From: CAYNWT01 sp964450955
GTDB taxonomy: Bacteria; Planctomycetota; Planctomycetia; Planctomycetales; Planctomycetaceae
Direction of reading: 5' to 3'
NCBI GenBank assembly: GCA_964450955.1
Contig: CAYVFI010000015.1
Location: forward strand, 62,001-126,000
DNA: 64,000 bases
Shown here: piece after piece, positions 45,632 to 54,149 of the stretch
Position numbering within the stretch: position 1 is the first letter of the stretch
Layout of the letters: every line of letters begins with the position of its first letter
Program-made: the position numbers and the translations under genes
Notes under the pieces: generated by a model
Database searches by the model: none
What the model saw: only the letters and a program-made list of their open reading frames with translations
What the model was told of the DNA's origin: nothing

Positions 45632-48238
45632 CTAGCGACTGGCCGTTTTCGACTCGTCAACGCCACCGGTTTGGTTCAGAAGTCGTCGCCCTTCTTTAAG
45701 CACGAAGTCTGGTTCCATGAACGGCTCATAACTAATGTCGTGCCAGCGAACGCGGCCTTCCGCATCAATGAGGAAGGTTCCGTGCAGCGGTTGTTTTTCG
45801 AAGTCATCGTAGACTCGGTAGTCGCGGAACACGTCCAGCGACGGATCGGCCACCAAAGGAAACGGATAAACTCCGCCGTAGTTTTCCTGCGACTGCTTCA
45901 GGTCTTTCTTGCTGTCCGTACTGATCGCCACAACTTCAAAACCGGCTTCTTTAAACTCCTTAGCTTTCGGAGCGAACGCCTTCAGTTGTTCAGCACAGTG
46001 CAGGCATCCGTGTCCAAGATAAAATATCACAACGACCGGCTTACCCTCATAGTCAGCCAATGAACGCGGGACTGAGTCACCATCCGGCAGAACCCAGTCG
46101 CTGGCTTTAGGAGCCTGCCAACGAAACGGACCAAGCGAAGCAAGTTCCGGACGCCAACCGAAGTCCTCCGGAACCTTGTACTCAATTCGCCAGTCACCTT
46201 CGATTCCCATCTCTTGTGCAATCGGATCCAATCGTTTGAACAAAGCCAGATCACGATCAATTGAACCTGAGATCTTTCGCAGCTTTTCAAATGCCTTCTT
46301 CGCTTCGCCTTTTTTCTCACACTGCCACAGAATCTCGATTTGCGACAGCAGTGGACGCACTTCGTTTTTCTTCTTATCCACGTTCTTCTTAGCCGTCTTG
46401 ATCGCGTCGTCTTTATTGCCTGCCAGCAACTCAATCTCGGCTCTGAATTCGGCCGGGAAGTCCTTGCCCTTCTTCAGAAGTTTCAAAGCTTCATCGTAGT
46501 TTGCCTCAGCCAAAGCCACGTGGCCCTTCAGTTCAGAGACAGCGTTCTTAATGTTTGAGATCTTGCCAACGAACTTCTTTTCCGCTGCTTTCCGAGCCTT
46601 CTCAGCGGCTTTTGCTGTTTTCTGGTCAGCCTTCGGTTCCACCTTCTTGTCGTCAGCAATGTCATCTTCACACGCGGCGTCGGCCTTCTGCTGTGGCTCG
46701 GCAATTTGATCGTCAGCCTTATCAGTCTGTTCTTTCGACTCGTCTCCGGGGCTGACTACTTCTTCTGTCTTTTGCTTAGCCTTCGTGGCTTTTTCAGCCG
46801 CGTCAGCAATAACCTTCTCAGCAGCCTCATCGCCGGCCTTCTGCTGCTCTTCCTGTTTTTTTCTGAGCGCTTCTTCCAGCTTTTCAAGGTACTCGCCACC
46901 CTTATCCGCGTTCCCCTTACGGAACCACGCGCGACCGAGGTGGCGCATTCGTTTGATTTGTTCTGACTCTTTGTCAGTTGGCAGAAGATAGGCTGTGTCG
47001 CCAAAAGCAATCAGTTCGTCCCACATTTCGTAGGTGTTTAAGACATCCAGCAAGCGGCTGCGTCCGTAGGAGGCGCTGCCGCGTTTTTCGAAGTTGTTGT
47101 ACTTCGGGTGCTGAGGCAGTTCGATCATATTGCGGGCAAGCGACAGGCCGTCCTCAACGCGCCCCAGCTTAATCAGGTTCCGAATAAGCCACTCGTTGTT
47201 ATGCGCAAAGTTGCTGATTTGGTCGGGGAGAACCTGATCACGCATCATGTGAGCATGATCGACTCGAGCCGACGCTTCCTGTTGCCAAACCGCGTCTTCG
47301 TATCGCTGCAGGTCTGAATAAATGTGTCCCGGCATGTGCCACATGTGGGCGATTCCGGGAGCCGCTTTACCACACGTCGCCGCGGCCACCAATGCGTTCT
47401 CTGAACGCTCGTGGTCCCACAAGTGGATGACATAGTGGTGACACGGGTGTAGCGGGTTCTTCGCCAAAACCTGCTGCAGCAGTGCGTCTACCGCCAGGTG
47501 ACTTTGAATCTTTAGCTTGTAGCGACGGTTCAACCACAACTGCAAACCAAGAAACGCTTTAGCTTCCAGGTCTTCAGGGTGCTCGTAGATAATCTTCTCA
47601 AGCGCGTCTGTGTATTTCTCTGCGCGTTCGGTCGACTTGGATGGGTCCGCTTCGTACCACTCGTGCAAAGCTTCAATGTACATCTTCTCGCGCTTCGAGA
47701 CTTTGTCTTTAAGTTCGAAGGCCTTCTTCACGAAGTCTTTGGCTCGATCCTTATTGCTGGTGTTGGCCATCGCCATCCCCCAGTAAGCCATCGCGCACTC
47801 GGGTTCAATTGATGCCACCTGACGGAAGGTGCGTTCAGCTTCGAGGTACCAGAAACCATGCAGTTGCCCGATGCCCTGATTGAAAAATTTCTGCACCATT
47901 TCGTTGTTCGTGGTAACCGGAAACGTCACGTTCCCGGTGTTGTTCATCAGGTACGCAGCCTGACGTGGGCCTTCGTTGAAGACTTCGCCATGGTACGAGT
48001 GACCAGCCAGCGGGCTGCCCTTCTCTTCTTCCGTGCTCTCGTCAGATGAAGCTGTTTCCTTTGCGGGTTCTTCATCCGCAGCTTTGTCTTGCGACGTCGC
48101 GCCCGATTCTGATTCTGATTCCGCGTACTCATTGTCCACGGTTGCATCAGCGGCTTTATCCGACTTGTCGTCCTGAGCCTGAACGCTGAACGCCGGGAAG
48201 AAATTGAGAGCCAAAACAAGGGGCAGGTAACGCAACAT
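45632..48238 (-). CDS. Exported TPR protein with C-terminal redoxin (AhpC/TSA) domain
   Basis: 868 residues. A signal peptide (YLPLVLALNFFPAFSVQAQ) is followed by a Ser/Glu/Asp-rich linker, then TPR-type helices (KFFNQGIGQLHGFWYLEAER, CAMAYWGMAMANTSNKD). A Lys/Glu/Ala-rich charged coiled coil (about 480-590) leads to the redoxin domain with VVVIFYLGHGCLHCAEQL (CxxC at about 742-745), VVAISTD and HGTFLIDAEGRVRW. The N-terminal part resembles planctomycete proteins of unknown role that combine TPR and peroxiredoxin-like domains. It is likely periplasmic. The Cys-x-x-Cys spacing equals that of the UxxC in the 56647 gene. Confidence 0.8.
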   Translation of the reverse strand: MLRYLPLVLALNFFPAFSVQAQDDKSDKAADATVDNEYAESESESGATSQDKAADEEPAKETASSDESTEEEKGSPLAGHSYHGEVFNEGPRQAAYLMNNTGNVTFPVTTNNEMVQKFFNQGIGQLHGFWYLEAERTFRQVASIEPECAMAYWGMAMANTSNKDRAKDFVKKAFELKDKVSKREKMYIEALHEWYEADPSKSTERAEKYTDALEKIIYEHPEDLEAKAFLGLQLWLNRRYKLKIQSHLAVDALLQQVLAKNPLHPCHHYVIHLWDHERSENALVAAATCGKAAPGIAHMWHMPGHIYSDLQRYEDAVWQQEASARVDHAHMMRDQVLPDQISNFAHNNEWLIRNLIKLGRVEDGLSLARNMIELPQHPKYNNFEKRGSASYGRSRLLDVLNTYEMWDELIAFGDTAYLLPTDKESEQIKRMRHLGRAWFRKGNADKGGEYLEKLEEALRKKQEEQQKAGDEAAEKVIADAAEKATKAKQKTEEVVSPGDESKEQTDKADDQIAEPQQKADAACEDDIADDKKVEPKADQKTAKAAEKARKAAEKKFVGKISNIKNAVSELKGHVALAEANYDEALKLLKKGKDFPAEFRAEIELLAGNKDDAIKTAKKNVDKKKNEVRPLLSQIEILWQCEKKGEAKKAFEKLRKISGSIDRDLALFKRLDPIAQEMGIEGDWRIEYKVPEDFGWRPELASLGPFRWQAPKASDWVLPDGDSVPRSLADYEGKPVVVIFYLGHGCLHCAEQLKAFAPKAKEFKEAGFEVVAISTDSKKDLKQSQENYGGVYPFPLVADPSLDVFRDYRVYDDFEKQPLHGTFLIDAEGRVRWHDISYEPFMEPDFVLKEGRRLLNQTGGVDESKTASR

Positions 48239-48498
48239 CGAAATCTCCGGCGGAGCAGGCCGCGGTTATTCGTGGTAAGGAGGTGGGCTGCTATATTCTG
48301 TCCGAGCACGCGGACAGCAACAACTACTGTACTACGGTTTCACGTCAATTCGAGCCCCAGGGCTGCGGTCAAACCGACTTTACGACTCAGGCAGTCTGTA
48401 ATGTTGTTGGCTGGCATACACGGACGCGTCCGATCCGGCCATTTGCTGATTCTGCCAAACCAACCACTTTGCATCATTTACGAACCCAGAGGCACAAG

Positions 48499-48711
48499 AT
48501 GGAACGCACCAACGACCAGCGGCTCACGGAAATGGAAAGCGCCATCATGCATCTCCAGCACGACGTGGACAGTCTTAGCGAAACCCTGCTACACCAACAA
48601 AAGGTCATCGACGAACTAAACAAATCGGTCGAAAAACTGACCTCGACAATCGAAAGCATGGATGGGGAAGAACAACGGGACCCACAACAAGAACGGCCGC
48701 CTCACTACTAA
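48499..48711 (+). CDS. slyX: SlyX family protein
   Basis: 70 residues from ATG 48499. A single long coiled-coil helix (RLTEMESAIMHLQHDVDSLS, ETLLHQQKVIDELNKSVEKL) with a Pro-Pro-His-Tyr end (RPPHY) is the mark of SlyX. The molecular function of SlyX is unknown. It is divergent from the TPR-redoxin gene and convergent with the next kinase gene, whose stop codon is 18 bases away. Confidence 0.85.
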   Translation: MERTNDQRLTEMESAIMHLQHDVDSLSETLLHQQKVIDELNKSVEKLTSTIESMDGEEQRDPQQERPPHY

Positions 48712-48729
48712 ATCAAGGCGCAGACAAAG

Positions 48730-51468
48730 TCACTCGTCTTCGGGATCTACGACCGGCAATCGCCGGAGGTTCTCAAGGTCGGCGCCAAGGTTCGTACCAT
48801 CGGTTGCTGTACTGATCGCTTCGTTTGTTGAATCTGATTCGTCAAGTTCCAGGTCTGACAACTGCAACGAACTTATTTCCTGTTCGCGCCAGCGAACCGA
48901 TCGCCACGGATCGACATTGCTTATCGCGCCCACTTCACCAGTCTCTGATGTTTCAGCCCACAGGCTTCTCCAGTCGGCAAACGTGTATTCATCAATGCCT
49001 AGCGCGGCGCGGCTGGAGTCCAGTTCCCAGAAGATGTTGAAGCCATCGTATAGATTCTTTTGACCAGTCCATGACAATAACGACCGGAACTCTTCAGGAT
49101 CAGACGTGCCCTCCATCCGCACTAAAGGTTCTTCAACCATGGTTGCAAAGATGTTGTTTTCTGTGACAACAGCCAGTGGCAACAGCTGTTGAGCCGGCCC
49201 GCCGACCGCATCAATATTGCTCATGCGAATCAAACCGCCACCCAGCACACAGGTGGTGTGCGTGAGTTCGATATCGATTCTGTCGCGATCCAGAAGTTCG
49301 TCGTTAATGCCGGCGACGTACAGAAGCGGTTCAGACAGGTAAACCGCCGCGTTGGTAATTTCAAGCGAACCCGACAGCGCTGTTTCAATGTGGAAACAAC
49401 GGCAGTTGCCGCGAACCGTGCCGCCGGTAATCCGCACCTCGTATTCGCCAACGGCATTTTGCATGCGGGCCATGGCCGCTTCGTCGCCCAGGGTCACTTC
49501 AAACATTGCCGCATCAAGGTTTGCCGGGTTCAGGAAATCAATATTCACCTTGTCCAGACGAACCCGATCGGCTCCGTCCAACGCACACAAAACCCACCGA
49601 TCAGCACCCACGTCGTCGCGTGTTACGACCTGAATATCAAGGTTCGCAATTCGCACATCACCGCCGGCAACGGTAATCATCTTGCTTTCCACGTCCGCCG
49701 GTTCCGGCCCCACGTCGAACCGAATCAGCGGCACGCTACCGGTTTCCATTTCGCCTCGAATCGTGATGTTTTTCTTGACGATGCGGAGTGGCTTTTCGAC
49801 AAGAACCGAATTGTTTTTGTCGGGCCTCACAACAATGACATCACCCGTCTTCGCCGCCCAACAAGCAGCCTGAAGTGTTGGAAACGGCTTGCCAGGATCA
49901 GCCTGAAGGAATATCGCCGGACCATTGGCCGACCGAACCATCGCGTTGTCTGTTGTCGAATTTTGTTCGGCCAAAATCGCAATCTCATCCGGCGTCAACT
50001 TGAAACCGGACTTAAACGCTTCTGCGAACTGAGAGCTAACACTGCCTAAGGAATTCGCGATTGACCATGCGCCGTCCACCATCTCAGTGGTCTCAGCCGC
50101 GGGCTCGCCCGCAAAAAGTGCCGTTTCCAGAACAGCGATAATTGCATCGATCCCGCGTTCGCTATCCGCCAATTGTTTTGCGGTTCCGTTAGACCGATCG
50201 GCAACATCTGTCGCGGCTGCCGGCTGGGTCGCATTCAGACGGCTCACTAGTGAGTCGGATTCCTGCACATGCGGCTGCACGCGCAGGATCATGGTCCCCA
50301 ACAACAACAACGCGCCCATGGTAATCCAACCAAGATTGGCCTGTAAAAACGGCGGTCGCGTTTCACTGGCTCGCTTCCAAACCAAACCTTCCGGCTGGAT
50401 TCCTCGCAGCCCCATGCGAGCCGCCACGCGCATCAGATCTTCCACCAACAACGCCGGAGCGGCATGGCGTTCGGCCGGATCGCTGGCCATCATGCGGTGC
50501 ACAACTGCCGACAGGTCGCGAGGAACCTTCTTGTTAACTTCAATCGGCGCCGGGGCGTCTTTACCTTTGTGGTCGAGAAGTTTCTGTAAAGCGGTTCCTT
50601 CCGGATACGGCGGCTGACCGGTCAACATGTGGAACATCGTGCAGCCAAGCGAATAGATATCACTACGAACATCCACCCGTCTGGGATCCTGCGCCTGTTC
50701 AGGCGAGATGTAATCAAACGTCCCCAACGTCGCGCCGGCCACCGTCAGGTCGGCGACCGAATCGTCTGAATCGCGTCTAGCCAACCCAAGGTCAACAACC
50801 CGCGCGCGGCCGGCGGGGGTGATGATGATATTGGACGGTTTGATGTCACGATGAACCACCCCGGCGGCCGCCGTGTGGTTTAAAGCCATTCCAATCTGAA
50901 TCGCGAAGCTTAGCGCCTCGTCAGCTTTCACAACTCCGCGTTCGGTAATGAAGTCCTTAAGATTGGTTCCATCAATCAGTTCGTACGCGATGTAATGCAC
51001 ACCCAGCGTTTCACCACTGGAATACACTCGCGCGATGTTGTCGTGACTCAGCCGCGCCGTCGCGCGGGCTTCGTTGTGGAACCGGCTAACCAACTGCGTG
51101 TCCAGTGTCGCCCGGGGACTAAGCACCTTCAGCGCGACTTTCCGGCTGAGCCGTGTGTCCTGAGCTTTGAACACGGCGCCCATGCCGCCAGAACCGATTT
51201 TCTCTTCCAGAACAAACTCAGCCAACCGCAGCCCGAAGACAGATTCTTCCGGACTGAAAATCCGCTTCAGCGTGGCACTGACCGATGCACCCGAATCAGC
51301 AACCGGGGCCGGGGAGAACGCGTTCGAACCTTCCATCGAACGCGTCGATGCCTGCGTTCCCGTCGCGACCGGCGCGCGTACGACGGTCGGGTCCTCAGCA
51401 CCAATCGGCGCGGATTCGAATAGCTGCGAAGGATGGGAAGAACCGGCGGTTCCGGAATCCGCAGTCAT
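48730..51468 (-). CDS. Transmembrane Ser/Thr kinase with C-terminal beta-helix
   Basis: 912 residues. The N-terminal 80 residues are Ser/Ala-rich. The kinase domain (85-350) has IGSGGMGAVFKAQ, Lys114 in VALKVL, HRDIKPSN (206-213) and SPEQ; DFG is replaced by DLG (226-228), which is tolerated in some active kinases. One transmembrane helix (379-396). The C-terminal half begins with LQAACWAAKTGDVIVVRPDK and continues with short strands (KNITIRGEME, GGDVRIANLDI, YEVRITGGTV) as in right-handed parallel beta-helices, probably outside the membrane as a carbohydrate-binding or sensing part. It is not next to a sigma factor. Confidence 0.9.
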   Translation of the reverse strand: MTADSGTAGSSHPSQLFESAPIGAEDPTVVRAPVATGTQASTRSMEGSNAFSPAPVADSGASVSATLKRIFSPEESVFGLRLAEFVLEEKIGSGGMGAVFKAQDTRLSRKVALKVLSPRATLDTQLVSRFHNEARATARLSHDNIARVYSSGETLGVHYIAYELIDGTNLKDFITERGVVKADEALSFAIQIGMALNHTAAAGVVHRDIKPSNIIITPAGRARVVDLGLARRDSDDSVADLTVAGATLGTFDYISPEQAQDPRRVDVRSDIYSLGCTMFHMLTGQPPYPEGTALQKLLDHKGKDAPAPIEVNKKVPRDLSAVVHRMMASDPAERHAAPALLVEDLMRVAARMGLRGIQPEGLVWKRASETRPPFLQANLGWITMGALLLLGTMILRVQPHVQESDSLVSRLNATQPAAATDVADRSNGTAKQLADSERGIDAIIAVLETALFAGEPAAETTEMVDGAWSIANSLGSVSSQFAEAFKSGFKLTPDEIAILAEQNSTTDNAMVRSANGPAIFLQADPGKPFPTLQAACWAAKTGDVIVVRPDKNNSVLVEKPLRIVKKNITIRGEMETGSVPLIRFDVGPEPADVESKMITVAGGDVRIANLDIQVVTRDDVGADRWVLCALDGADRVRLDKVNIDFLNPANLDAAMFEVTLGDEAAMARMQNAVGEYEVRITGGTVRGNCRCFHIETALSGSLEITNAAVYLSEPLLYVAGINDELLDRDRIDIELTHTTCVLGGGLIRMSNIDAVGGPAQQLLPLAVVTENNIFATMVEEPLVRMEGTSDPEEFRSLLSWTGQKNLYDGFNIFWELDSSRAALGIDEYTFADWRSLWAETSETGEVGAISNVDPWRSVRWREQEISSLQLSDLELDESDSTNEAISTATDGTNLGADLENLRRLPVVDPEDE

Positions 51469-51976
51469 ATGCTGGTTCGGTCATCTTGAGTCGAGAACAA
51501 CCGCCGAGAGCTCGGCAACGGAATACGAGGTCGTTCAAATCTGAACCCGAATTGTACCGTGGCAGCCAGGCACCCGTCAAAAAAACCAGTGAACACCGAC
51601 CCATACCGTTCGGAATCTGCGGCTTATTCCGCTTTTCGAGCCAAATCACCAAGAGTCCAGCTGGAACCACAACCACAACCCCACGGCCGATTGAGCGATA
51701 GCCCAGAGCGGAATAGATCAAAACCAAACTATCGCCCACGACGTTTTAACGTCACCAGTTGGTCATCATCGACGCCACCAATCCGCATCGGACTGCGGTA
51801 ACATTCGGCCAAACTGCCCCCCAGGCAAGTGGTGCTCAAGCTCGAGCACGCGGTGCGGTCGCTGGTGCCTGTCTAAACCGGAGCAGCATGTTGCCGGTCG
51901 GATTTGCCGAGGACTAGCGCCCTGTCGCTGACCGAAGTTGGTGTTGATTGCGGGTAGGGAGATAACCCGCGTTGTT
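51469..51976. other. Gap with no recognised feature
   Basis: About 508 bases. On the minus strand there is a frame coding a hydrophobic stretch (RGVVVVVPAGLLVIWLEK) that overlaps the kinase 5' end; I cannot tell whether it is a decayed membrane protein. No terminator or tRNA was seen. Confidence 0.35.
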
Positions 51977-52648
51977 CTATTTCGCTGAGTGCACGCGAAT
52001 CGTGGCGGCCGCGTCGCGGGACATCGACAATGTGTTGCCGTCGATTGAGGTCGTGACGATTCCCGTCTGGTCGTTGTTCTCAACCACAGTTCCGTTGCCG
52101 CCGATAGCCAGACCGTTGTCGCTGAGGAACCGCAGAAATTCGTTGCCCTGGTTGACCACCCGGATGAACCGCACGTTGGTTCCGACCCGACAATCGGCAA
52201 GCGCCTGCGCCGGTTCACCCTCACCACGCATCGCGCCGTCGGCGCCAGGAATGGGAGAACCGTGTGGGTCGCTGGTGGGATGGCCGAGATACGCATCAAT
52301 GCGATCGACCAGAAAATCACTGACAGCGTGTTCCATGTTTTCGGCTTCGTCGTGAACCTGATCCCATGACAGTTCCAAAGTCTTCACCAGGAAAAGTTCA
52401 ATCAGCCGATGTCGACGAACCATCCGCAGCGCGAGACTGCGGCCCGATGACGTCAGGCTGACACCTTCGTAGGGCTTGTACGTGACCAGCCGCGAATCCG
52501 AAAGCGTCTTCAGCATGCTGGTAACGGTACCCGGCGACACGTCCATCTCAGCCGCCAAAGCGCCGGTCGTGACGCGTTGCTGACTGTCGGACTTCACTTC
52601 AATCTGCAGGATTGCCTTCAGATAGTTCTCGACGGTCAGGCTGGGCAT
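51977..52648 (-). CDS. DtxR/MntR-family metal-dependent transcriptional regulator
   Basis: 223 residues. The N-terminal winged helix (VENYLKAILQIEVKSDSQQR, TGALAAEMDVSPGTVTSML, YEGVSLTSSGRSLALRMVRR) is followed by the metal-binding dimerisation domain: HRLIELFLVKTLELSWDQVH, then DEAENMEHAVSDFLVDRID with the E, H and H/D ligands, and YLGHPTSDPHGSPIP. The C-terminal part is an SH3/FeoA-like domain. Members repress manganese or iron uptake genes; no such target lies next to it. MntR-like is the most likely type but Fe specificity cannot be excluded. Confidence 0.9.
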   Translation of the reverse strand: MPSLTVENYLKAILQIEVKSDSQQRVTTGALAAEMDVSPGTVTSMLKTLSDSRLVTYKPYEGVSLTSSGRSLALRMVRRHRLIELFLVKTLELSWDQVHDEAENMEHAVSDFLVDRIDAYLGHPTSDPHGSPIPGADGAMRGEGEPAQALADCRVGTNVRFIRVVNQGNEFLRFLSDNGLAIGGNGTVVENNDQTGIVTTSIDGNTLSMSRDAAATIRVHSAK

Positions 52649-52707
52649 AGGAAACTCAGTTTTGTCTCACGGAGTGTCTCAGGGCTTCGTGCGGGTCAGG
52701 AACTGTT

Positions 52708-53070
52708 CTATTTCGAATCGGGCCAGGGATGCGAATTGCGCACATACTTGCCGTCTTTGAACTCAGTAAAAAAATACTGCACGAACTGGTGCCTGATTTC
52801 TTCGCCACTGTCGTCAGCAATCAAACTACTTTGCGCCGCGTACGTGCACGTTTCGGTTCCATGAACAATCACGTGGTACCAAGGCTGTTCGCGATCCGGC
52901 TGTGTCTTGTTGGACATATACCATTCCGGATCCGCTTTGCAGTGACCATCAACAGCCACAATCACACCGCGATACCCGTACGCGCGATGCTTGACCAGGT
53001 CGCCTGGCTGGAACAACGGAGCCGAGTCCGACAAGTGCTCAAACTTTGCACCTTTGTTGATTGCAATCAT
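52708..53070 (-). CDS. hspQ: HspQ/YccV-like hemimethylated-DNA-binding domain protein
   Basis: 120 residues. The segment FQPGDLVKHRAYGYRGVIVA, then EWYMSN and QPWYHVIVHG plus TYAAQSSLI, matches the YccV-like (HspQ) domain. In E. coli HspQ is a heat-shock protein that modulates Lon proteolysis and was described to bind hemimethylated oriC DNA. The C-terminal extension (EIRHQFVQYFFTEFKDGKYV) is usual. It is 59 bases upstream of the mntR-like gene on the same strand. Confidence 0.88.
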   Translation of the reverse strand: MIAINKGAKFEHLSDSAPLFQPGDLVKHRAYGYRGVIVAVDGHCKADPEWYMSNKTQPDREQPWYHVIVHGTETCTYAAQSSLIADDSGEEIRHQFVQYFFTEFKDGKYVRNSHPWPDSK

Positions 53071-53166
53071 GTCTGTTCTGCCCTCCCCCGTAGTCCGACG
53101 CAGATAATGTATTCAGCCTGAACGGAACCGTCGAGTGGTCAAGGTGCTGTCGATTGACAGACACCG

Positions 53167-54147
53167 CTACGAACGACTTTGAAGGCGTTCCAAATCGCCG
53201 TCCACCATTTCCGCGACCAACGCTTGCAAATCGTATTCTGGTTTCCAATTCAATACGCGACCGGCTTTGCTGGCATCACCGACCAGCAATTCGACCTCGG
53301 CCGGGCGAATAAATCGCTCGTCAATCTTCACATGATCTTTGTAATTCAGACCGACGTGCCCGAACGCCAACTCACAGAAATGACGTACTGAATGAGTTTC
53401 ACCAGTGGCGACCACGTAGTCATCCGGTTCGTCCTGCTGCAGCATGAGGTGCATGGCTCGGACGTAGTCCTTCGCATGCCCCCAGTCTCGCCGCGCGTCT
53501 AAATTTCCGAGCGCAATCGAATCTGCCATGCCGGATTTGATGCGGGCGACGCCGGTGGAGATTTTTCGCGTCACGAATTCGAATCCGCGGCGCGGGCTCT
53601 CGTGGTTAAACAGAATGCCGCTGCAGCAATAAATGTCGTAAGCCTCGCGGTAGTTACGGGTCAGTTCGAAACCGGCGCACTTGCTGATGCCGTACGGGCT
53701 TCGTGGATGGAACCGCGTCGTTTCCGTCTGTGGAACCTCCGTCACCTTGCCAAACATCTCACTACTGCCGGCGAAATAGAACCGACACTTTGGATTTGTC
53801 TGACGAATGGCCTCCAGCACGAAGTGCGTTCCGTTGATGTTGGTGTTCATCGTCGAGAAGCCATCCATAAAGCTCTCAGCAACGAAGCTCTGCGCGGCCA
53901 GGTGGTAGCATTCGTCAAACGACTGAGCCGCCATGACACTAAAGATACTCGCGTAGCTTTCCATGCTGGCGCTGTGCAAATGCAGGTCGTCCATGATCGA
54001 CTGCAGCCGAGCCAACCGGCGGGACGGGTCTTCAAACGCGACACGCCGCACAATTCCATGCACTTCGTATCCCTGCTGAAGCAACAGTTCCGCCAGGTAG
54101 CTTCCGTCCTGCCCGGTGATACCGGTAATCAAAGCCTTCTTGCTCAT
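53167..54147 (-). CDS. gmd: GDP-mannose 4,6-dehydratase
   Basis: 326 residues; NAD(P)-dependent extended SDR enzyme making GDP-4-keto-6-deoxymannose for fucose, rhamnose or perosamine-type sugars. The cofactor loop is ALITGITGQDGSYLAELLL; the active site has YGISKCAGFELTRNYREAY (YxxxK), catalytic Thr/Ser region AGSSEMFGKV, and substrate motifs NHESPRRGFEFVTRKI and RDWGHAKDYVRAMHLMLQ. It is directly downstream of glyS with a 2-base gap, an odd partner, and 4 kb away from the polysaccharide genes to which its product should go. Confidence 0.93.
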   Translation of the reverse strand: MSKKALITGITGQDGSYLAELLLQQGYEVHGIVRRVAFEDPSRRLARLQSIMDDLHLHSASMESYASIFSVMAAQSFDECYHLAAQSFVAESFMDGFSTMNTNINGTHFVLEAIRQTNPKCRFYFAGSSEMFGKVTEVPQTETTRFHPRSPYGISKCAGFELTRNYREAYDIYCCSGILFNHESPRRGFEFVTRKISTGVARIKSGMADSIALGNLDARRDWGHAKDYVRAMHLMLQQDEPDDYVVATGETHSVRHFCELAFGHVGLNYKDHVKIDERFIRPAEVELLVGDASKAGRVLNWKPEYDLQALVAEMVDGDLERLQSRS

Positions 54148-54149
54148 GA

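Noticed and set aside
45999..46010. Second selenocysteine site in the TPR-redoxin gene
   Set aside because: Both positions of the CxxC motif are cysteine codons and no in-frame TGA occurs.
51395..51739. Minus-strand frame with a hydrophobic segment
   Set aside because: It overlaps the kinase 5' end by about 70 bases and has no recognisable domain or ribosome site.
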